A stretch of 8,605 nucleotides of DNA, from contig MHZD01000076.1 of assembly GCA_001828645.1 (NCBI GenBank), positions 1 through 8,605 on the forward strand, given 5' to 3'. The notes below the pieces were generated by a model. It did no database searches and was not told the origin of the DNA. It saw only the letters and a list, made by a program, of their open reading frames with translations. The stretch is from Planctomycetes bacterium RIFOXYC2_FULL_41_27 (GTDB taxonomy: Bacteria; Planctomycetota; Brocadiia; Brocadiales; Brocadiaceae). Shown one piece after another: positions 1-8,100 of this stretch. Position numbers and translations under genes: made by a program. Position 1 is the stretch's first letter. The number at the start of each line of letters is the position of its first letter.

Positions 1-358
1 CAGGAATTTACAAACAGCATACTACCAAATAAAATGAGAATATGCAGTATTAAATAAAATATTTAGCTAAACTAACTCAAAAGCAGCAATGCTTATTCCA
101 ATACCAACTTGAAAACAGTCTACAAGAAGCTTTTGGATGTTGTTATAAAATTTATAATTCTTTTAGTACTGTGAGATACAACTTATATTTAACATGAATA
201 ATTATATGAACTACTTACCTGTTTTAAGAATTGGTATTCTTTAATAGTCTACGCTACTAGGTTCGTATATTTTATACATAAGATATATATAGGATTGGAT
301 TTATATTATATTTTTAAATGATGAAACCACTAATATAAATTGGTTGATTTTCGCCATA
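1..358. other. AT-rich flank without a recognisable gene
   Basis: I see no credible gene, tRNA or known RNA in this stretch. It is strongly AT-rich and all frames are broken by stops. Two short open stretches exist on the plus strand. One runs from the window edge to a TAA at 55-57 (18 codons) and could be the tail of a gene starting outside the window. The other runs from 54 to a TGA at 195-197 (47 codons) without a good start. Neither encodes a motif I recognise. Several TATAAT-like hexamers occur, for example at 153-158, but none has a convincing -35 partner at normal spacing. The region presumably carries the promoter of the kinase gene that follows, but I cannot place it. Confidence 0.6.
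226..241. repeat. Short perfect inverted repeat (6-bp arms, 4-nt loop)
   Basis: AAGAAT at 226-231 and ATTCTT at 236-241 are exact reverse complements around the loop TGGT. The arms are AT-rich, so a transcript hairpin would be weak. It lies about 120 bases upstream of the kinase start and could be an operator half-site pair or chance in AT-rich DNA. Part of it (TTGGTATT, 232-239) is matched in inverted orientation by AATACCAA at 100-107. Confidence 0.3.
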
Positions 359-1288
359 ATGAATGACCCCCTAGACTTCTCTATTTCTTCTTTTCAAAAA
401 ATTGAAAATCCTTGTTTTATCTATATATTCCGTTATAATCTCGAAAATTTATCAAACCCGATTACGATATTTAAATTTATCATGTATAGAATTAATAAAT
501 ATCATTTTAATGATTTTAAATGTCAGGCAAGTCTGCACAAGTCTAATTACGCAGTCCTAATCAATACATCAGAAAAGGGTATAAAATACTCACCCGACTT
601 TGATTTTTCAGGAGAATATTACCTATTAAAGGACCTTAATCACCTCCAGATACCTATTGCCTACGACTTTGGACAGGGAGAGTTATTCAGGGATGAAAAA
701 TTCTTAATCAAACAAAATTTTATTGTATTGCAACACGTCAATGGATACGATCTTGTGGATTATTTTGCAGAAAAGGCTGTGGAAAACACCAAAACCGTTG
801 AGGAAGCCGTCAAATTGTTCATTAGCATTTGTGATCCATTGCAGTACCTTCACAACAAGCGCTATGTTCATTGCGATTTAAAACCAGGACACTTGATTCT
901 CAACCAAAAAACAGGGCTGGTACACCTTATCGATTTTGAACTATCCATTAAACAGGGAGGGATTATTAAAGGAATTAGCAAGGAATATGCGTCACCAGAA
1001 CAACTGCAGATGCTAACCTATCTCAAGGACTTACCTAGAAAGGTTCATTACGAGGCTATTTCTTCTACTATTCGACTTGATGGCAGGACGGATCTTTATT
1101 CTATCGGTTTAATTCTCTATCAAATAGTAACAAAGAAATTATGGCAGACAGAAAAAGTCTTACCCAGTCAAATAAACAATCATATACCCCAGAAATTGGA
1201 AGAAATCATAAAGGGACTATTAGAGGTAAACGCATCTAACAGAATCCCTTCTGCGGAAGAATTAAAAAAGGCGTTGAGCGGCATCTGA
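359..1288 (+). CDS. Ser/Thr protein kinase-like protein with atypical catalytic loop
   Basis: This is a eukaryote-like (Hanks-type) protein kinase fold of about 309 residues with no membrane segment, so probably cytosolic. Numbering is from the ATG at 359. Visible landmarks are a likely ATP-anchoring lysine (K76, in GIKYSP), the helix-C glutamate E86 (GEYYLLKDLNH), the catalytic loop HCDLKPGH at 171-178 with D173 and K175, the metal-binding D192 in DFE, an SPE motif at 212-214, the helix-F DLYSIG at 245-250, and R295 near the end. Three deviations stand out: Cys replaces Arg in HRD, His replaces the metal-binding Asn after KP, and DFE replaces DFG. No glycine-rich loop is obvious. It may be an unusual active kinase or a pseudokinase. 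The start is uncertain: a TTG at 344 is in frame and adds five residues, and an ATG at 482 would remove an AT-rich N-terminus. None of these has a clear Shine-Dalgarno. The metallophosphoesterase gene begins 36 bases downstream. Confidence 0.8.
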   Translation: MNDPLDFSISSFQKIENPCFIYIFRYNLENLSNPITIFKFIMYRINKYHFNDFKCQASLHKSNYAVLINTSEKGIKYSPDFDFSGEYYLLKDLNHLQIPIAYDFGQGELFRDEKFLIKQNFIVLQHVNGYDLVDYFAEKAVENTKTVEEAVKLFISICDPLQYLHNKRYVHCDLKPGHLILNQKTGLVHLIDFELSIKQGGIIKGISKEYASPEQLQMLTYLKDLPRKVHYEAISSTIRLDGRTDLYSIGLILYQIVTKKLWQTEKVLPSQINNHIPQKLEEIIKGLLEVNASNRIPSAEELKKALSGI

Positions 1289-1324
1289 ACTCATTTACAT
1301 TTTTATATGCTTATAGAAAAACCC

Positions 1325-2248
1325 ATGAAATACGCTATCTTATCAGATATACATGGCAATGTAGATGCCTTACTCGCTGTAATTAAAGAAATTGCCGAAA
1401 AGGAAATCCCCATTGACAACCTTTTAATAGCGGGCGATATTGTTGGCTATGGCGCATCACCAAACGAGTGCTGTGATATTGTGCGATTTTTCATGTATGG
1501 CAGAAAGAAAGTGGGTTTAGAAATCATTTCTAAAATCATAGATCAACCATATCTCGACTCCGTGCAAAAGGAAAACTTGCTGAAGGCAATTATATCATTA
1601 GAAAAAAAGGGTATAACTATCGGCGGGAATCATGATAAAGAGGCCTCCGGTGAACCATCCCTTACTAGCGAGATGAACCCCATAGCAAAGACTGCGGTAG
1701 ACTGGACAAAAGGGGCACTCGCGAAAGAAAACATAAAATTCTTGCTAAGACTTCCTCTCAGAATAAAATTTAGCAAGGAGGGATTTGAGATTGTACACAG
1801 CACACCTGCCTACCCACAAGGATATGATTATGTCAGGAATGCAGGCGCACTAAAGTATGCGACTTTATGGTCAAAAATAACCTTTGGGGGGCATACGCAT
1901 CGGCCGGCGGCTTATATTTATACAAAGGAAATAAGAACCGTAAACGCCTCCGTCCTGATTCCAGCAGATAATTATGATATGCGGCTTATGCTTATCGAAA
2001 AACAGTCGACAAATAAAGTTGAATCTTTCGATATAGATTTCAAAAAAGAATGGAAATATTACGTCAATGTGGGTTCGGTGGGACAGCCAAGGGATGGAAA
2101 TCCACATGCATGCTATGTGGTATTTAATTCTGTTTCAAAACGTATCCAGCTTAAGCGAGTACCCTATAATACAGAAGTTGCATCCAGAAAAATCAGTGAA
2201 GCAGGCTTGCCCAGTGAATTAGCACAAAGAATTTTAAAGGGTTCCTAA
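1325..2248 (+). CDS. Calcineurin-like metallophosphoesterase (YfcE/Metallophos_2 type)
   Basis: This is a probable cytosolic dimetal phosphoesterase of 307 residues. Every metal-ligand motif is present: DIHGN (D8, H10), GDIVGYG (D38), GNHD (N102, H103, D104), a lone histidine H158 in IVHSTP, and GGHTHRP (H190, H192). The C-terminal GSVGQPRDG at 250-258 and the ending with KRVPYNTEVASRKI are typical of the YfcE-like branch often annotated as phosphodiesterase or diadenosine-tetraphosphatase-like. Substrates in this branch range from nucleotides to phosphoproteins, so none is assigned. I chose the ATG at 1325 because the family usually starts just before the DxHGN strand; an in-frame ATG at 1307 would add six residues. 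Two stretches look longer than in usual relatives: about 45 residues between GYG and GNHD, and about 55 between GHTH and GSVGQ. The gene follows the kinase-like gene in the same direction and is probably cotranscribed. Its stop overlaps the moaC stop on the other strand. Confidence 0.85.
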   Translation: MKYAILSDIHGNVDALLAVIKEIAEKEIPIDNLLIAGDIVGYGASPNECCDIVRFFMYGRKKVGLEIISKIIDQPYLDSVQKENLLKAIISLEKKGITIGGNHDKEASGEPSLTSEMNPIAKTAVDWTKGALAKENIKFLLRLPLRIKFSKEGFEIVHSTPAYPQGYDYVRNAGALKYATLWSKITFGGHTHRPAAYIYTKEIRTVNASVLIPADNYDMRLMLIEKQSTNKVESFDIDFKKEWKYYVNVGSVGQPRDGNPHACYVVFNSVSKRIQLKRVPYNTEVASRKISEAGLPSELAQRILKGS

Positions 2249-2730
2249 GCTGAATTCTCACCAAAAACAAACGACCCGCTCTTTCCGCCTGATTTTTTCA
2301 CAAGGTGGATATCGCTAATTACCATCCCCTTATCCACGGATTTGCACATATCGTATATGGTAATTGCACAGATAGAGGCAGCGGCGATCGCCTCCATTTC
2401 CACGCCAGTTTTTCCGGTAACCCGAATCTCTGAAAGTATGTCAATGGTATCCGTTGAATTATTCGTATAATCAATCTTCACACTCGTTAAGTTAAGCGGA
2501 TGACACATCGGAATAAGGCTGGATGCCTGCTTTGCCGCCATTATACCAGCAACCCTTGCCACCTCAAAAACATCCCCTTTTTGTATCTTTTTGTCCATAA
2601 TGAGGCGGAAGGTCTCCGGCTTCATCGTAATCTTCGCGTGGGCAGCGGCAACCCTATCGGTAATTTCTTTATTACTGACATCCACCATGCGGGATGCGCC
2701 CTGTTCGTCAAAATGGGTTAGTTGTGTCAC
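2245..2730 (-). CDS. moaC: Cyclic pyranopterin monophosphate synthase MoaC
   Basis: MoaC converts 3',8-cyclo-7,8-dihydro-GTP, the MoaA product, to cyclic pyranopterin monophosphate with release of pyrophosphate, in the cytosol, as the second reaction of molybdenum cofactor synthesis. The 161-residue protein matches the usual length. Conserved landmarks are the N-terminal MTQLTHFDEQGASRMVDVS, KGDVFEVARVAGI with the expected catalytic lysine K51, LIPMCHPL with H77, TGKTGVEMEA, YDMCK with D127 and K130 (equivalent to E. coli D128 and K131), and KSGGKSG near the end. All expected catalytic residues are present. The start is GTG at 2728-2730, supported by the close match of the N-terminus to other MoaC proteins. 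The gene lies 28 bases after the moaA stop, so it is probably the last gene of the transcript. Its TAG stop overlaps the TAA of the convergent phosphoesterase gene. Confidence 0.97.
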   Translation of the reverse strand: MTQLTHFDEQGASRMVDVSNKEITDRVAAAHAKITMKPETFRLIMDKKIQKGDVFEVARVAGIMAAKQASSLIPMCHPLNLTSVKIDYTNNSTDTIDILSEIRVTGKTGVEMEAIAAASICAITIYDMCKSVDKGMVISDIHLVKKSGGKSGSFVFGENSA

Positions 2731-2740
2731 GTGTTTACTA

Positions 2741-2750
2741 CCTACCTCTC
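2741..2750 (-). promoter_or_regulatory. Possible ribosome binding site of moaC
   Basis: On the minus strand this reads GAGAGGTAGG, purine-rich with two AGG cores, upstream of the GTG start at 2730. The nearer AGG ends 10 bases before the start, slightly far but usable. It lies in the 28-base gap between moaA and moaC, which suggests that moaC has its own ribosome entry and is not purely coupled. Confidence 0.4.
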
Positions 2751-2758
2751 ACTTTTGT

Positions 2759-3742
<984 letters not shown>

Positions 3743-5125
3743 TTATGTATTTTCCGTGTTATAATTCGTCTTGGGTATAATTTGGTATTCCTTCATCTTT
3801 CGCCATAAGGTTGTGGTAGAGATTCCCAGATTACTGGCGGCATTCTTCCGGTTCCCGGCACACCTCTGCAGGGACTCGATAATTGTCTTTCTTTCCTGCT
3901 GTGCCAGGGCAGCCCGAATTCCCCCTGTTTCTGACATAATATCCATAATATCTGCTGGCAGTGTACTTTGTAACGCCAAGTCGTCAACGGTAATCTTCTC
4001 GCCTCTTACCAAAGTAACTGCCCTCTCGATTACATTTTCCAATTCCCTGACATTCCCCGGCCATGGATAGTTCTGGAGTAACGATGACGCATCACCAGAT
4101 ATCTCAGGTGGTTTCCTTCCAAGCTTGTTCGAGTATACATTCACAAAATAGTTGGTTAAAACAGGAATATCTTCTTTTCTTTCCATCAGAGGCGGCAGGT
4201 GAATTCTGATGACATTAAGCCGATAAAACAAGTCTTTTCTAAACGTTCCATTTTTCGTGGCCACGTCAAGGTCTTTGTTTGTCGCTACAATGACCCTGAC
4301 ATCAAGATTAATCGGTTTATTGTCTCCTACCCTTCGTATCTCGCCGTTCTGCAAAAACCGAAGCAGTTTGACCTGACTCGAAAGCGAAACCTCGCCGATC
4401 TCATCCAAAAATAAGGTGCCTCCCTGCGCCTCTAAAAAGATGCCTTTTTTATCTTTCACCGCCCCCGTAAACGAACCCATAACGTGTCCAAACAATTCGC
4501 TCTCCTGCAAATTTTCGGGTAAAGCGCCACAATTCACCACAACAAACGGCTTATTACTCCTGCGGCTATTATCATGGATGGCACGCGCAACCAATTCCTT
4601 TCCCGTCCCGCTCTCTCCTGTAATCAGAACTATACTTTCACTATTTGTCAATTCCATAAGAATGTTCAAGACCCGCATCATCACGGGAGAATTGCCAATA
4701 ACACCTTCGAACTTGTACTTTTCTTTAATCTCTTTTTGGAGATCGTTGGCCTTCTCAGACAACCGTTTCTTCTCTAACGCCCGTTCAATTACTGAGAGGA
4801 TATCGGGCAATTGAAAAGGTTTGGTAACGTAATCATAAGCGCCTTTTTTCATTGCCAGAATGGCGCTGTCAATTGTTCCAAATGCGGTCATAACGATAAC
4901 CTCTGTGGATGGATTATCATGCTTAATGCACGATAAAACTTCCAGGCCATCCATGTCTTCCATCTTTAGATCCACAACAACCAAGTCGAATACATGAGCT
5001 TTTTGCAATTTCACGGCCATTTCTCCGCTCCAGACGCTTTCAACATGATAGCCAGCCCTCTTAAAGGCAATTACCAGAGATTCCCGCATATTTTTTTGAT
5101 CTTCAACAACCAGAATATTAAACAT
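3743..5125 (-). CDS. NtrC-family sigma-54-dependent response regulator
   Basis: This is a DNA-binding response regulator of 460 residues that activates RNA polymerase carrying sigma-54. The receiver spans about 1-118, with acidic pocket E8/D9, phosphoacceptor D52, T80 and K102. The AAA+ ATPase spans about 140-375: Walker A GESGTGKE (170-177), the sigma-54-contacting loop as GSFTGA (217-222), Walker B GGTLFLDE (235-242), arginine-finger region FRKDLFYRL (295-303), and sensor II WPGNVRELENVIERA. A Fis-type helix-turn-helix lies near 418-449 (NRKNAASNLGISTTTLWRKM). The loop differs from the usual GAFTGA by Ala to Ser, and the preceding HEK is HVM. All ATPase residues are intact, so it should be functional. 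The histidine kinase gene ends 15 bases upstream, so the two form a cognate pair. The target promoters are not visible here, and specificity for nitrogen, acetoacetate or other signals cannot be deduced. Confidence 0.95.
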   Translation of the reverse strand: MFNILVVEDQKNMRESLVIAFKRAGYHVESVWSGEMAVKLQKAHVFDLVVVDLKMEDMDGLEVLSCIKHDNPSTEVIVMTAFGTIDSAILAMKKGAYDYVTKPFQLPDILSVIERALEKKRLSEKANDLQKEIKEKYKFEGVIGNSPVMMRVLNILMELTNSESIVLITGESGTGKELVARAIHDNSRRSNKPFVVVNCGALPENLQESELFGHVMGSFTGAVKDKKGIFLEAQGGTLFLDEIGEVSLSSQVKLLRFLQNGEIRRVGDNKPINLDVRVIVATNKDLDVATKNGTFRKDLFYRLNVIRIHLPPLMERKEDIPVLTNYFVNVYSNKLGRKPPEISGDASSLLQNYPWPGNVRELENVIERAVTLVRGEKITVDDLALQSTLPADIMDIMSETGGIRAALAQQERKTIIESLQRCAGNRKNAASNLGISTTTLWRKMKEYQIIPKTNYNTENT

Positions 5126-5128
5126 AGT

Positions 5129-5133
5129 TCCTT
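5129..5133 (-). promoter_or_regulatory. Ribosome binding site of the response regulator gene
   Basis: The minus strand reads AAGGA, three bases before the ATG at 5123-5125, within the 15-base gap after the sensor kinase stop. The spacing is shorter than usual. The core sequence is good and it is the clearest Shine-Dalgarno in the window, supporting the ATG start. Confidence 0.5.
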
Positions 5134-5140
5134 GACAACC

Positions 5141-8100
5141 TCAAACTAACACGGTTTTAATTTGTTTGTTTTTTATCGGTAATCGGATTGTAAATGACGT
5201 CCCTTTATTTCGCTCGCTCTTTACATTAATAACACCGCCGTGATTATCTACGATACGGTGTACAATGGGAAGTCCCAATCCTGTCCCCTTTGTTTTTTTC
5301 GTGGTGAAAAAGGGCTCAAAAATCTTTTTCATAATTTCTGGAGGGATTCCTTCTCCCGTATCTGCAACTACGATTTCTATCTCTTCATTATTCGGCACAT
5401 TCGGTCTTCTTACATGAATGTGAATTTTTCCACCACGCGGCATGGCATCAATAGAATTTACCAATAAATTCCAAAAGACCTTCCGGATCCAATTCTGATC
5501 TAAATAAACTTTTGGGATATTGTTTTCATAGACCTTTATTATTTTGATCCTTTCATTAAACCTTTCATCCTGCTCTAACAGAAGCAATGTTTCATTAATA
5601 ATCGCAAGAATATCGCTCTTGGCGAAATGATATTCTGCAGGGTGCGCAAAAGTCAGGAAGTTGGTAATAATGTTATTGAGCCGATCGGTTTCCTCGGCCA
5701 CCATCTCAAATAACTTTTGATCATCACCATCCAGGGCCAAGTCCCGTTTCAACATACACACCGAATTCGATATGGCCCCCAGGGGGTTCCTGATCTCATG
5801 GGCAATGGAAGCAGCCAATTCTCCAATGGAAGCCAAACGTTCAGAACGCCGTATTTGATCTTCTATCTTTTTCCTATCCGTGATATCCCTGATAATTCCT
5901 TCAACGCCAATAATACTTCCATTTTTATTTTTAATCGGATAAGTATTTTGGGAGAGACAGAGTTCTTTCCCGTTTTTACAATAAACTCTGTATTCTAAAT
6001 CTTTTGAAACATTTAGCTCATCATCGAGTATTTTCTGCATAGTTTCCCTGACCAACTTCTCATCATCTTTGTGAATCATATCGGTAGCGAGAGAAGGTGT
6101 GTCATAAAATTCCTGAGGAAAATATCCAGTCACCTTCTGGAGCGCCTTATTAAGGAACAAATATCTTCCCGTTTTGTCCACCCTGAATATCACGTCTTCA
6201 ATGTCTTCGACCAGGTTCCTGTATTTCTCCTCAGACTCCTTAATCTTATCAAAAAGACGCGTGTTGTCAATTGCAATGGCCAACTGTGGGGCAATCTTGC
6301 TGACGAAATCAAATAACTGGTTTTCAGAAAAATTATTAACCTTTCTGCTTCCGAAATTAACGCTCCCAATAGTTTCACCCTTGTATATCAACGGGAGCGC
6401 CATGCGTGATTTAATTCCCTCTTTATATAAAATGGGGTCTGTAGAGAATGCCCCCCGGGATGTATCATTAACCATATAAACTTCACCATCATCCACAACT
6501 TTTCCCGCCAGCGTTCCATATTTAGAGTAATGCATACCCTCCTCTAATCCGGACCTGTCGTAATCCTTTGAAACTGCAAAAACGAGAAATTCTTCTCTCT
6601 TGTCGTCAAGTAAGGCAACACTCATTCTATCAAAATCGATTACCTTGTTAAGTTCCGCAGTGAGAGATTTAAACACTTCTCTAATGTCCAGTTTCGAGGC
6701 GAGAATTTTGTTGATGTTATTAACGATATCCTTCTCTTGCTCTATCCGCTTCCTTTCGGTCAGATCGATAATAATTCCCTCGTATCCGACAACATTGTTT
6801 CGTTCATCTCGCCTGAGATTGCTCGTCATCAGACAGGGTACCTTGATACCGTCTTTCCTTTTTAATTCCACCTCATAATCCTTGATAAAACCGTTTCTAT
6901 ATACCATCTCCTTGATTGTTTTACCTTCATCGGGATTAAAGAATAAATGTTGTGCGAGGTTTAGTTTTAGAATTTCGTTTTTCGATTCGTAACCAAACAG
7001 GTCAATGCCTGCCTGATTAATATCTATGAAATGACATTCAGGGTCGCAGAAAAAAACAACGTCTTTACTGGTCTCAAAAAGACGTCTATATTTCTCCTCT
7101 GATATCCTTAGTTTCCGTGTTCGCTCTTCAACAATTTTTTCCAGCCGTACCGTATAATCCTGAAGCTCCAGTTCTAAGAGTTTTTGTTTTGTGATGTCTC
7201 TTGTTATCGTTACAAAACCGATTGGTTTCCCATCAGTTGCACACCGGGTTGTAAATGTGCTGTATCCTGTAAACATTTCTCCATTTTTACGAACCAATTG
7301 CATCTCGTTTTTATATATGCCGGTTTGCAATGTTGTCTCCAGTATCTTTCGAACCTTGCCAGATTCAACATCCATTTTTGCATGCAATATTTGGATATTT
7401 GATTTTAGAATTAATTCCTCTGTCTCATATCCGTATATCCGTTTTGCGCCTTCGTTGAATGCCAGGATATTTCCATCAAGATCACTGGCAATGATTGCGT
7501 GTTCGGTAGAACTGACCAGAATGCTGTTTAAAAAATTTGTTGTTTCCTGCAGCTTTGAGGTCTTTTCCTGCACCGACTCGGCCATCACATTGAATGCATC
7601 TCCCAACTCCTGAACTTCATCCTGTGTCTTTATCGTTACCCGTTGAGATAAATCCCCTGAGGACATTCTACGAGTTGCCGTCGTTAATCCCATAATCGGC
7701 CTGGCAATCTTTTGCCCAATTAAAAAGGCAAATGCAATCCCTACCACTGCCAGGATTACTCCGGTAATGGTTAAATAAGAGAATATCTTTGTGAAGGGAT
7801 TCTTTAAATTTTTCATCGCCAGAGACACTTCATCGGTGCTCATTTCCGTAATGACACCCCATTTAAGTTCTGGAAGCCAATACCATACCCCCAATACCTT
7901 TTGATCTCTGTAGTTCGTGTAACCTTTCATATCAAATCCATCGATACCCTTCAAACACGCCTCCGCACTCCTCGTAAATTTTTTGGTTTGCGGCTCCACA
8001 ATTGCCAATTCCATCGTTGTTCTCTTCGTGATTAACCCAATTTTCTTTAATTGATCGGCAAATTTAGATTCGGTAATCATCAAACCATGCTGGTTGATTA

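Noticed and set aside
153..158. TATAAT hexamer as the -10 box of a promoter for the kinase gene
   Set aside because: The nearest -35-like hexamers (TTGGAT at 133-138, TTGAAA at 109-114) are at wrong spacings (14 and 38 bases), and such hexamers are frequent by chance in this AT-rich stretch.
54..197. 47-codon open stretch on the plus strand in the left flank
   Set aside because: It has no good start codon, no Shine-Dalgarno and no recognisable motif, and its composition matches non-coding AT-rich DNA. It might be a remnant, but nothing shows this.
1871..2107. Minus-strand open frame of 78 codons inside the phosphoesterase gene
   Set aside because: It is a shadow of a well-supported gene whose motifs (GHTH, GSVGQPRDG) lie on the plus strand here.
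4416..4814. Plus-strand open frame of 132 codons over the regulator gene
   Set aside because: It is antisense to the AAA+ domain, whose Walker motifs are certain. The plus-strand product has no family signature.
7191..7613. Plus-strand open frame of 140 codons over the first PAS domain of the sensor
   Set aside because: It is antisense to a clear PAS-coding segment and its product is low in recognisable features.
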